This document shows, one piece after another, positions 10,455 through 20,526 of a DNA stretch of 35,383 bases. Under the pieces are notes generated by a model. The model did no database searches. It was given only the letters and a program-made list of their open reading frames with translations, and had not been told where the DNA came from. Source of the stretch: Trebouxia sp. TZW2008 (Eukaryota; Chlorophyta; Trebouxiophyceae; Trebouxiales; Trebouxiaceae); assembly GCA_002118135.1 (NCBI GenBank), contig BDIU01000578.1, forward strand, positions 228-35,610, read 5' to 3'. The translations under genes were made by a program, and so were the position numbers. Positions within the stretch are counted from its first letter, which is position 1; the number at the start of each line of letters is the position of its first letter.

Positions 10455-12026
10455 ATGGAGGCAACTGTGATCTGTGTAGACAATAGCGAATGGACACGAA
10501 ACTCTGATTATGCACCTACCCGATTTCAAGCTCAGGCGGACTGTGTAAATCTCTTGGCCGGTGCCAAAACCCAAGCTAATGCTGAAAACACAGTCGCTGT
10601 ATTGACCATGGCTGGAAAGTCTCCAAGGGTCCTGGTCACACCCACGCCCGACTTGGGAAAGATCCTGAACGCCATGCAAGACTTGGATATCGAAGGCGCG
10701 TCGGATCTTCCTAGCTCAGTACAGATAGCGCAGCTTGCATTGAAGCATCGGCAAAACAAGAACCAAAGGCAGAGAGCTGTCATCTTTGTTGGTAGTCCAA
10801 TCAAGGAGGACAAGGTCAGTACAGATCAAAGGGCTGCATCGTTTGCCTCCGCAGCATTCTAACAACCTCTTACATGCAGTTTTGATTTCGCAGGACAAGT
10901 TGGTCAAGATTGCCAAGAAGATGAAGAAAAACAACGTGGCAGTCGACATTGTCAGCTTTGGTAGCGAGGAGCAGAACACAGAGAAGCTAGAAGCCTTCCA
11001 TGAAGCTGTCAACAGTGGCGAAAACAGCCACCTCGTCACTGTACCGCCTGGCATGATCCTCTCAGACTCCCTCTTTGGATCACCAATCTTCCAGGGTGAA
11101 GGAGCAGCAGGCTATGGTGGTGGCGATGATGGCGAAGCAGCTGGTGCTGGCGGTGGTCAGGGCTTTGAGTTTGGCATTGACCCCAGTCTGGACCCCGAGC
11201 TTGCTTTGGCCCTGCGAGTGTCCATGGAAGAAGAACGTGCCAGGGCAGCAGCTGCAGGGGCAGCTTCAGGTGAAGCAGAAGCAGTGCCTGCAGCAGCAAA
11301 CCAGTCAGACAACCAACCACAGCCAGCAGATACTGCAGTCCCTATGGATGAGGATGCTCTTTTGCAACAGGCCCTTGCTATGTCCATGCAAGTAGACCAG
11401 CCTGAGCAAGCAACGCAGCCAGCAGTACAGTCAGCGGCTGACAGCACCACCACCATGGCTGCAGCTAAGCAAGATGAAGAGATGGAGGACATGGATGAGG
11501 AGCTTCGTCGTGCCCTGCAGATGTCAATGCAAGACCATGGTGATGCATCCGCTGCACCAGCTGCAGCCCCTACAGGCGACATGGAGCAGGTATCAGCCAT
11601 GGGCAAATTGATGTGCCTGCTACATGCAGAGGTGCTGTTGATGTGAAGTCATCCTGTTTCCATCAGCAGTGTTAAGCCCTGCAGCGTCCCTGACAAGGGG
11701 TCTTTGTACAAGAAATTGACATTATTGTTGCACCTTCAGACGACGCAACTGCTGCTTGTGCTTACCTCACAGTATGTCACATCTTCCAATTGATGGCAGC
11801 GTTGCAGTCACCTCGACAGCATCCTCGTGGCAATGGGCAGTGCAAGTGTTTACCTAGTGTGCATTGCTGATTGCAGGTGCTAGGAGATGCAGATGCAATC
11901 AACTCCATACTTGGGTCTTTGCCAGGAGTCAACCCTGATGATCCTGCTTTGCAAACAGCTCTGCGGAATCTGCAAGGCTCTGGCGACAAGGACAGCAAAG
12001 ACAGCAACAAGAAGGACTCAAAGTAG
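10455..12026 (+). CDS. RPN10: 26S proteasome non-ATPase regulatory subunit 4, ubiquitin receptor RPN10
   Basis: Receptor in the 19S particle that captures polyubiquitinated proteins and sits between base and lid. Three exons: 10455-10814, 10894-11589 and 11877-12026, GT-AG, all phase 0, 401 residues. Residues 1-190 are the von Willebrand A domain, starting [13 protein letters not shown] and including the conserved AVIFVGSPI and HLVTVPPG. Three ubiquitin-interacting motifs follow: [13 protein letters not shown] (about 219-236), [12 protein letters not shown] (272-288) and [12 protein letters not shown] (321-336). Ala/Gln-rich linkers join them. The C-terminus has [16 protein letters not shown], as in plant RPN10, and a Lys/Asp/Ser tail. 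The length is close to plant RPN10 (about 386 residues in Arabidopsis). The ATG is the first in the frame. Confidence 0.95.
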
Positions 12027-12221
12027 CATAAACTGCAGAAAATGACTCTGGCATGCCATGCTTGTTTGGCCTACAATCTTTGCAATCAGCCACTGAGCTC
12101 TTGGCTAGCAAAGTTTCGACACTGTTGGTTTTGTATGACCAGACAGAGCACCCTTGAAAGAAGCAATGCCATCAGACAAACGAAATGTTTGCTATCATGT
12201 TTGCAGCGATGGAAACGCTAT

Positions 12222-12226
12222 TGTAA
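12222..12226 (+). terminator. TGTAA polyadenylation motif for RPN10
   Basis: The motif lies 196 nt after the stop codon. TGTAA is the chlorophyte signal. Confidence 0.3.
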
Positions 12227-12592
12227 GTCTGGTATTGCTGTGCAATCTGGGGTGTTTGTGCATGGTGCTACAGTTTGGGCACCAGTGTCGTGTTGATCAT
12301 CGTACCTTGTGCTGCAGCTGAGATGAGCAGCGTGTCAGACAGCATGTGTGGAATGTCTACCCCACGTATACAACAAGTACGTATACATGTGCTTGCTGCC
12401 ACAATGCAGATGCCATCCAAAGCCAAGACGAAACAATGCACTTGTCAGTGGGGTTACATTATTCACAATGGCGGCAATCACGTCAATGAATGGCATTGCA
12501 TTGCTGCTACGATCGAATGACAGCGGATCTCAGTGCTACGCATATCTTGAGCAGCATGCGATGCGTGCAACAATAATTAATTATTTTTTACA

Positions 12593-12680
12593 ATGACAGT
12601 GCATGTACTATTTGCTATGACAGTGCATGTACTGTTTGCTATGACAGTGCATGATTTACTTGCTACGACAGTACATGTAC
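12593..12680. repeat. 24-bp tandem repeat, about 3.7 copies
   Basis: Units start at 12593, 12617, 12641 and 12665 with A(T/C)GACAGT(G/A)CATG, followed by TACT(A/G)TTTGCT. The last unit is shortened and changed. Confidence 0.9.
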
Positions 12681-13072
12681 CCGACAGATCCTTGTGCTAA
12701 AGGTGTTTGGACTTTGCTGCTGCCTTCTGACCTTGACAAGACACAGAACCTACTCACTTCACAACAGATACTGAGAGCCCATCACATTCTAAACCGCACT
12801 GAAAATACCCAAGAAGATGGTCAGTGATCCATGTAGACTTCACTCTCAAGTTCTGTCTTGAGAGTGAACATTGTCTCCAGCGGCCACAGGCTCCGTCGGC
12901 AAATGCTGACCTATCAACAAGTGACTTTGGGCTGTGATGTTGTCGACGTGAACACAAGTATGAACTACTCTGGCTGACTGTCTGCTGCTAATCAGGGCCT
13001 GCGTAGGTTCATTTGCTTGCTTTGTATCATCTGTTGCTGCTGCAAGGCTTTGATATGGCCTGCATGCCCCAT

Positions 13073-16000
13073 CTACTCAGAGCAGACCCCAGCCACTGAC
13101 ATATCATGATCACCATCTTGAATGCTGCCATGGCTGGTTGAAGCTGCCTGCAACAATAACACAACTGTCAGCATTATGCAATCTCTGCTGCTGTCAGCCA
13201 TGATAACCTGACACATGCACAACATGCGCTTTGATTGACCTTGAGCTGTACAGTTCTCAGTCTGGCAAAGGCGAGAAATCAAGGCGCAGCATCTGAGTCC
13301 AAACAACACAATTGCCTTGCATTGAGACGCATCAGCACAGTTGCAAGGGACGAGTCTGACGGTCACCTGGTCCCCATTTGTGCCAGCAACGCTTGCATCA
13401 GCACCCTGGCTTGATGACTGTTGCCCACAGCTCTCTCCTGAAGCATCTGAAGAGTAGACATTGAGGCGTTCTGGAGGCAGCAAGCATTCCTGCCCTGCTG
13501 GGCCATGGTTGGCTGCTGCCACAGCTGCAGAAACAGTGGGGCTGCTGTAAGCGCTGGCTGCCACAGCTGCAGGAGCAGCGGGGCTGCTGTGATTGTCTGC
13601 TGCCACAGCCGCAGAAGTGGTGGGGCTGCTGTCATTGCCTACTGCCACAGCTGCAGAAGCGGTGGGGCTGCTGAAACTGCCTGCTGCCACAGCTGCAGAA
13701 GCAGTGGGGCTGCTGTGAATTGCAGCAAAGTCATGTAGCCAGTCATCATCCTCCACAATCATGGCTTGGTAGCTGGTAGTGTTGACATGGCTGAGATGAG
13801 GGATGTCAATCAGTGCTGGCTCATGTCCAAGTGAAGACTCATGATGACCTGCATTCATCACCATCATTTGCAGGCCTGCTACTGAGCTCCACAACTCTGC
13901 TAGGTGCAAACAGACATATTGAAATGCTTCATCATGAGTCTGTTAACACTGTGTTGTAATGCATGATTTGCCTCGCAGCTTATGTGATCAGCAACAGCAG
14001 GTTCTTGCAGATTCAAACACGCTGCATGATTGTCAGAACATTGACAATGAGGCTGTACACCATCCACATTGAGCAGATAAGATACAAGTTGCTTGGCACC
14101 TATCATCGTCATTGGCTCCACAGCAAAGTCAGTCATACAGCACTTGCCTTGCACTTGCTTTACCAGAGGTAATAAGAATCTTGATCACTGCACATTCCAG
14201 CACATGTGCTAGGTGTGTGTGGCTCAAGTTCTGTCCTGCCAGGCAGGCTTGTTCTGAGCATCTTTATAGGGACTTCTGGCATTCATCTTTAGCAGTGGTG
14301 CAGCAATACAACATCATGCCATAATGTGCAGTAGGCATGCAAAGCAAGCCCTCACCGTTGGGAAGATGCCCATTCTGGCCTGTTGGCGATGGCGGCATGA
14401 TGGACAGCGAATTGAAGATGTCAAACACAGACGTTGGTGTATCATGCCTGGAGACATCTCCTGGCGCTCCCTTCTTACCCCCAGTAGTGTACTGCACAAG
14501 TTGCTGACCATAGCCTGATGCAATGCCTGCTGCACTGTCATGACTGCGTAAGGCTGCTTGTGCTGCTACATTGTTGTGGTTATACAAGGCTGCTTGTGCT
14601 GCTGCATCTGTGGGATGCGCACCGTACCACACAACAGCTTCACTGGCCATACTAGTCATGGGCTCATTGACATTTGTTGCATGGTGATACGCTGCGTCTG
14701 CGTTGCTTGTGGCACTGTAGCTGTTCTGCAATGCTGGGTCTGGGTGATTGATGCTGTGTGAGTGGTTGTTGGCTGTGCCTGTGTGGTCTGCAAGGCTGTA
14801 GCTGTTGTGCATGGCTGAGTCGGGTTGTGATGGGCCGACAACCATGTAGCTGCCGTACTGCTGCAGGTTGCTGACTGCGTTGTCGTCACATGCATGTGGT
14901 AGTGGTGTCTGCAGGAGCTGCATGTCTGCAAAGGTGCCCTCCTGCTGCATGGGCTCTGCCACCTGAACATACAACAATGAAGTGTCAGAGCATTGCCAAA
15001 GGATGCACGGGCAACGCATGCATGTGATCATCAGTGCATATTCAATCACAAATGCCATAAGACGTCAGACCGTTAAAGCATTGCTGAAGGATGCACAGGC
15101 AATGCATATGATCACCGGTGCATGTCCATGACAGATGCTTTACGGCATCAAGCCATCAATGCATTCTGAAGGGTGCACAAGTAATGTATGCGTATGGTTG
15201 TCACTCTCATGGCCATCACATATGCAAAGTGCTGCTTTGATCATTGCAGGGCATGTGTATGCGCGTTTTGGGCTTTTTCGTTTACTGAAGTATGCATTGA
15301 TGCTGAGTGTCAAATGGAGCGTATGTTGCAGCACTACCTGTGTGAAGTAGAGTCCTTGAGGTGTTTCAGTAGTCACGGCCTCTGGAGTGGGTTTGGCTTT
15401 GAACAGGCGGCAAGCTTCAGCTTCAGCAATGCTGTCAGCATCTGCATGCAGCACAACATGTCAGCAATACAACAGGGCAGACCATGCGTGTGTTGATTGT
15501 CAGGGTTAGCAACGTGTCAGCAGTGAGGCAGTTGTTGCATCAGCGTGCAAAGCTGCACAAGGCAAGTGACAGCTTCACTGTCTTTTCAGACTAGCGCTGA
15601 CAACTAAGCGAGATCAGATGCAATACTCAAAACAAAACGCTGAGATCTAAATTGCAGCTCTGCAGATTAAAGCAAACGGGGAGTCACATAGTACAGAATT
15701 GCTACACAAGCAACCTGGCTGTGCATAGAATGACATGCGCTGTGCTCAAGCTACTGCATAGCATCAACAGTATAGGCACTTCAGCATTCTTTAAGTGCGT
15801 GACGGTGAGCTAATATTACCTAACAGATCCTTGTACTCAGACAGGTCAAAATTAGTTACAGCATGGATGCCGCGGCGCTTGACAGCTTCCCTGTCATATG
15901 CAATGGCTGCCTCTATCTCATCCTTGAACAACCCAAGATACCTGCAACATAACTCCACCAGGTTATGAGGAGTTATAGCATCTTTGATTGGAACCCAGAG

Positions 16001-19000
16001 GGCAGCAGAGTTCACCCCATATTATGCATGCATCTACATGTGGCTGCATGTCCTCTCATCACAATTTAGCTTTGAAGATGATGCAGTGGAGGCACAGTTC
16101 TTGGTGCTATCCACGTAAACCATTCTGATGGTGTCACAGCCACATAGCTGGTGGAAAAGGATGCAATGCTGCTTGTCACAATCAGCTCTATTTAGCAGAT
16201 CGCAGTCTTTGCCCTTCTTGGCTGGCAACTTGGTAGCAAAATTGACAGTGGACAGGCCTATGCAGCAACAATGCAGTGGAATAATGCTGCTTGCTTGGAA
16301 GGCATGACTTACTTGTACTTACGGCCAACTATCTGACCAATGCGGCCAACAAAGATAATTCAGAGCTGCAACTGAAAAGGAAATGCAGCATCATGCCTTT
16401 GGGCTAGGTCATGTTGCTTGGGAGGTATGGCGTACTTGTACTTGCGGCCCACCATCTGGCCAATACGGGCCTCCCATTTACCCTTCTGATGCTTTGTGAC
16501 CCCCCGGTACTGGCTACTGGTCTTCTGAGCACCCCTGCTCTGCTTACGTAGGCTTTGCACCACCTCCTCCTTGCTCACCTGCCAACCCAGACACAATTTC
16601 CTCAGTCCAATGCCACTGTAGAGAGCCCAACATGTGCTGTTGGAACAGCTGAGCATGCAAGACATGGCACAGGCGCGTGTCTTCTGAGCACCCCTGCTCT
16701 GCTTACGTAGGCTTTGCACTACCTCTTCCTTGCTCACCTGCCAAGTCAGACACGCTGTTGTGAGTGCATCGCCACTGCGGGTAGTCAAGTGATGGGAACA
16801 CATGTGATGATGGCACAGCATGTATTCAATTGCACGCATTGGATACATACTGGTCTTCTGGGTGCCCCTAATCTGTTCACGCTGGCTTTGCACTACCTCT
16901 TCCTTGTTCAGCTGCAAGTTCTTCCACACACATTTCCATGACTGGGCTGCCATCAGTGTTGCTGTGTACAGCACAGCACCAGTGTACAGCACAGTCATGA
17001 TGGTGGTTGTTTGGTGGCATAGCTGAGCGCCCTGAAAAGGTTGCAAGTCCGCTGATTCAATGCATACTAGCATTGTACACAGCTCAGTGGTGGCAATGGT
17101 GTTTGTTTTGCTGGCATAGCTGAGCGCCCTGGAAAAGGTGTAAGTTTGCTGTTTAAATGCATGCTGGCATTGTACACAGCTCAGTGGTGACGATGGTGTT
17201 TGTTTTGCTGGCATAGCTGAGCGCCCTGGAAAAGGTGTAAGTTTGCTGTTTAAATGCATGCTGGCATTGTATACAGCTCAGTGGTGACGATGGTGTTTGT
17301 TTTGCTGGCATAGCTGAGCGCCCTGGAAAAACGTGTAAGTTTGCTGATTGAATGCATGCTGGCATTGTATACAGCTCAGTGATGATGGTGGTTGTTCTGG
17401 TGGTACAGCTGAGTGCCCTGAAACAAGTACAAGTTTGCTGATTGAGTGCATGCTAGGCAGATTCAGAGACGCCAGAGGGCAAACAGGAGCAAACAGCTGC
17501 GTCCAAGCAGTTTTAGCTTTGGGAAGCTAAGCATTGGAAGGGCCTATGCATATTCACAGCTGCCAAAAACAACCTAATTGGCAGAGAGCAGGGGTTTGAT
17601 TGATTGATTTGCCGCCTGTGCCCGCGCGGACGCAAGTAGGTGATGGGTATGCCTCACCCTGTTCCTGTAGGCATACAGCAGGCTTATCACATCACCTGAA
17701 GGTGTGCAGACCGCAGAGCTAGCACCGCAACTGCATATCAATAGCAGGAAGGTCGGGCTCTTGTAGAGAGGTGAGGAAATTCACCCAGCTACAACATGTT
17801 AGCTTGGCATGCATGTATGGCTGTACAGTTGCTCGTGTACACCCCATGCCGCATGAGGCCTGCTGCGCAGTGTAGCCTGTCAATTCAAGGATGTTAGCTC
17901 TAGTGGAAGCTGAGGCTCGCAAGCAGCTTTCACCAAAGCTGACATTCCTTGGACTAGCAGGCTAGACTGCGCCACATGCCTCATGGGGCATGAGGTGTAC
18001 ACGAGCAAATGTACAAACACACATGCATGTACACCACTCTGAATGTAGCAGCACTTGAGCACTGCATGGGCAAAGCTTTTGGCTGTGCATGCAGATGACA
18101 GAACGGCATTGTTTTGTCTGAGTTGCAACGGTTGAACATCATCAATCGTCCTTACCGTGATGCTCAGATCAAGCCAGCCTGGCGAGATAGGACTTGAGCC
18201 ACACACACCTAGTACATGTGCGGGAAAGTTTAATCAAATATCACCATTATCATTATGCAGATGACAGCTGCCTCTGGTTAGCCATGCAGCTTGAGTGGTG
18301 CAGAGGATGGTGATTGAGGCATTGAATCACCACACATTACACTCAACACCCAATACGTAATACGCAATACGTAGTGTTTAAAAGTATGGATCACCGAGAT
18401 GCAGTGCAAATGAAATCAGCAATACTGGCGCCAATACATGATACCTAACACGCATGAATTCAAAAGTATCAACCACTGGAATGGAGAGTATGGTGATTCA
18501 CTGAATTGAAGCCATCAGGGTTGAAGCTCACCTCATCAAAGTGCAGCAGCTCCTGCTGATAGTTGCTGATGTTGTAGTTGGTGTTTGCATCATGAGCCCT
18601 GAACTTGATGGCTGCAATGTCATATGCCAGGGCTGCCTGCTCTTCATTGTCAAACCCCCCCAAGTAGATCTGAACAGCCATAGCAAACTGTCAGGGTCTC
18701 AGCAGACATATGGCAGCAGAGCTTTGTCACAACCGCTTGCAGTGAAGCACATGCACCAGCTGACAGGCTGCAGCGACTGTGCGGTTGCTGCTGATATTGT
18801 GGGGTACCCGTGCAACAAGCATTGATGAGGGCTAGCTACACTTCTGCAGCAGAACACTGGCATTGCAGCATGCAATGAGGTGCATACGCCAGTTTGCAGA
18901 CTGCGAGTTATACTGTAAGCTGCCAATGCAACTGGCATTGATGAGGTCCGTAAACATTTCTGCAGCAAGAAAGCACTACAGCATTTGACAAAGTGCATAC

Positions 19001-19767
19001 ATCAGCTGTAATACTGCATGTCAAATTGTAAGCTGGCCATGCAATAGGCATGAGGTAAGCATATAGTTCTGCAGCAGGAGAGTACTACAGCATGTGACAA
19101 ACTGCATACGTCAGCTGGCAAACTGCTTGCAATGTAGCAGGAGCCCACGCAGCAGGCCAAACACACCTAACACATGTGCTAGCAAGCGTGAAAAGTTGTT
19201 ATGCAGTTGGACAACAGCGTTTTTCAACCTGTAGCAGGAGGTGTTACCTGTTTGCCATCCTCCCAGATATGCGCTTCCCATCTTCCAGTCCTGCAAACAA
19301 ACTTTTCCAGTGTTGTGATCAGTGCTTGAAGATGATATGCTTCTTTGGTCTGTGCATGTCTTGGTTGGATGTCCAAGCAGTCATGACATGTCAGGATGCT
19401 TTGTGTTAACTTCAAGCTGTGCATACAAAGATGTGTTCAAGATGTAGGAGTGATGCAAGCACTCTCATACCTGCAGTGGTGAGTGACACCTCTGAAGCGT
19501 GATGAAGTGCCTTTACGCCTTGAGACAGCTTGTCTGCGGGTGATGCCACCACTCCTGATGCAGCAACATAAGATGACCTCAGACGCTGCCGCACCGTAGA
19601 CGTCTGTGTATTTGAAAGTACAGACGAGTGTCGTACCTGACGCCTCCCGGAGCAGCCATCGCTCGAGCTACGCGCCTGCGTGGCGGAGTTGAGCGACCTT
19701 CAGACTGCTGATCTTCGCCAGCAGTCCACCCACTGATTTCGCTGCGCGACTGCGTTGCACTTGCCAT
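13073..19767 (-). CDS. Double-AP2-domain transcription factor (AP2/AINTEGUMENTA-like)
   Basis: DNA-binding regulator of the plant AP2 subfamily, presumably nuclear; targets unknown. Ten exons: 19767-19637, 19554-19471, 19290-19248, 18669-18532, 16578-16436, 15941-15820, 15441-15338, 14962-14356, 13899-13367 and 13147-13073. All are GT-AG, all phases agree, 659 residues. The first AP2 domain (about 61-124) reads [40 protein letters not shown]. The second (about 153-216) reads [45 protein letters not shown]. The linker [16 protein letters not shown] matches plant double-AP2 linkers. Domain 1 lacks the ten-residue insertion typical of the plant ANT lineage. The C-terminal 440 residues are Asn/Gln/Ser/Ala-rich, probably an activation region, with a 14-residue repeat in exon 9. 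Introns are long and repeat-laden; intron 9 (219 bp) has no stop and keeps frame. Confidence 0.92.
13513..13722 (-). repeat. 42-bp coding tandem repeat in AP2 gene exon 9, five copies
   Basis: Anchors lie at 13519, 13561, 13603, 13645 and 13687, exactly 42 bp apart. Each unit encodes SSPT(A/T/V)SAAVAA plus three variable residues. The frame is kept in all units, so copy-number change would alter protein length by 14 residues. Confidence 0.93.
14169..14263 (+). repeat. Dispersed ~95-bp repeat, copy C
   Basis: It lies in intron 8 of the AP2 gene. It has AATAAGAATCTTGATCACTG, CATTCCAGCACATGTGCTAG, GTGTGTGTGGCTCAAGTT and CAGGCAGGCTTGTTCTGAGC, the fullest form of the family. Confidence 0.8.
14985..15240. 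repeat. ~87-bp tandem repeat in AP2 intron 7, three copies
   Basis: Units are anchored at about 14989, 15077 and 15162 by GCATT(G/C)...AAGG(A/G)TGCAC(A/G)(G/A)G(C/T)AA and, further on, a GATCATCAGTGCAT or GATCACCGGTGCAT word. The third unit is more diverged. Confidence 0.75.
16679..16737 (-). other. Partial duplicate of AP2 exon 5 (cryptic exon, nearest copy)
   Basis: This is a 59-nt copy of the first part of exon 5 (16520-16578). By eye it differs at two bases, both third-codon changes (GAG/GAA and GTG/GTA), so [19 protein letters not shown] is unchanged. The splice acceptor (GGCAG before GTGAGC) is intact. The copy lies 159 bp upstream of the exon, a multiple of three, and no stop codon lies between them. 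It has no donor of its own at the matching place. It is therefore an in-frame alternative acceptor or a cryptic exon, not just a random repeat. Confidence 0.8.
16853..16911 (-). other. Partial duplicate of AP2 exon 5 (cryptic exon, far copy)
   Basis: An older copy encoding [19 protein letters not shown], with the acceptor TTGCAG before CTGAAC. It lies 174 bp upstream of the nearer copy, again a multiple of three, and in the same open frame. The changes include several amino-acid replacements. Confidence 0.75.
16985..17455. repeat. 97-bp minisatellite in AP2 intron 4, about 4.5 copies
   Basis: AGCTGAG(C/T)GCCCTG recurs at 17021, 17118, 17215, 17312 and 17407 (97, 97, 97 and 95 bp). Units also share TGCTGGCATTGTACACAGCT and GTGTTTGTTTTGCTGGCATA. 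The middle units are almost identical and the edge units diverged, as in a tandem array that expands from the centre. Long frames on the minus strand here arise from the repeat. Confidence 0.93.
17787..18050. repeat. Long imperfect palindrome (foldback) in AP2 intron 4
   Basis: The left arm (about 17787-17912) and right arm (about 17924-18050) are complementary over most of their length, leaving a loop of about 11 nt. Clear matching blocks are GCTCGTGTACAC with GTGTACACGAGC, GCATGCATGT with ACATGCATGC, TTCAAGGA with TCCTTGGA-like, and GGAAGCTG with CAGCTTTC. The outer parts are more diverged. As RNA this would form a hairpin with an arm of over 100 bp. Confidence 0.85.
18160..18256 (-). repeat. 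Dispersed ~95-bp repeat, copy D
   Basis: An inverted copy in AP2 intron 4, about 110 bp beyond the foldback. On the minus strand it reads ATAATGATAATGG, a TTTGATTAAACTTTCC block, CACATGTACTAGGTGTGTG, TGGCTCAAGTCC, CGCCAGGCTGGCTTG and ATCTGAGCATC. Confidence 0.8.
18800..19135. repeat. ~117-bp tandem repeat in AP2 intron 3, nearly three copies
   Basis: TTCTGCAGCA(G/A) recurs at 18842, 18958 and 19077. Units also share CACTACAGCAT(T/G)TGACAAA, TGCATAC(A/G)(T/C)CAG and TGTAAGCTG. Confidence 0.85.
19155..19200 (-). repeat. Dispersed ~95-bp repeat, partial copy E
   Basis: Only the middle part is kept, in AP2 intron 3: on the minus strand a GCTAGCACATGTG word, then TTAGGTGTGTTTGGC. The flanks differ from the other copies. 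Confidence 0.5.
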
Positions 19768-20526
19768 GTTGACAGACCTTTGTGTCGGTGTCGTGCAGCT
19801 TGCAACCGGGGGTGCTGCTGGTTATGTATAGCTTGAAAGGCGCTGCCGTTTGGTGAAAGGCGTTGACGGAAGTTTCGGAAGCAGGCACGACTTAGACAAG
19901 CTGGGCAATCTGCATTACAGGCTTAGTGCACACGGCTTGCAGCGCTCAGATCAATTTCAGGATCAACCCTGGTTCGGGACTTTGACGGTGTGTTCGCTGA
20001 GCCCGTTTGCACCAATCGCTAGGCGAGTCCCATCACTTTGTTCGACGACCCAACGCTTCGAGGTTCGTCCATGCTGTAAAGCAAACGTCTTAACCGAGGC
20101 TAAAGGCTATGTCGGGGTGTCGCACGCTGACATGAACGATAACGCTCGCCGTAACGCCAACAACACAGGTCCAGCACTTGCTCAAGGCACTGCAATTTTG
20201 CTGTGAGATGCGTCATTGTGCAGCCTCAGCGGCCATGATCAACTTGCCTTGCTGGGTGTAAGCGTCGCACTTTGGAACTGAAGTCGTTGCAAGCGAAAGC
20301 AAGAAAGGCACGCAGCGGCTTGGCCCGGAATGTCGACCTAAGGATTAGCAAATCTAGCTTTGGCGGAAGCTTCATGTTTTCTGTTCAAGCTCACTTTCTA
20401 CCACATCGTAGTGTATAACGCTGCAGCAACAAGCAAGTTTCCGAGTCAGGCTCTTGAACAGTTGCACTCCGCTTTTGGGAGACGTCGTCGTGCAGTTGAA
20501 CAACTTGCTTTCTCGCACAGGGGAAC
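19768..20526. promoter_or_regulatory. Shared upstream region of the AP2 gene and the small gene
   Basis: 759 bp separates the divergent start codons. A plus-strand frame at 19850-20206 has no splice-consistent continuation and no family resemblance, so I treat it as untranslated or promoter sequence. No core promoter motif is certain. Confidence 0.45.

Larger units (their letters stand above)
12027..13072. other. Convergent intergenic region, no gene seen
   Basis: It lies between the 3' ends of RPN10 (plus) and the AP2 gene (minus). It holds a TGTAA for RPN10 at 12222, a TGTAA on the minus strand at 12588-12592 that could end the AP2 transcript, and a 24-bp tandem repeat. The frames here are short and unlike proteins. 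Confidence 0.55.

Noticed and set aside
16360..17259. 299-codon minus-strand open frame
   Set aside because: It covers AP2 exon 5, its two partial copies and part of the 97-bp array. The repeat part changes sense between units and is not protein-like, so only exon 5 is annotated as coding.
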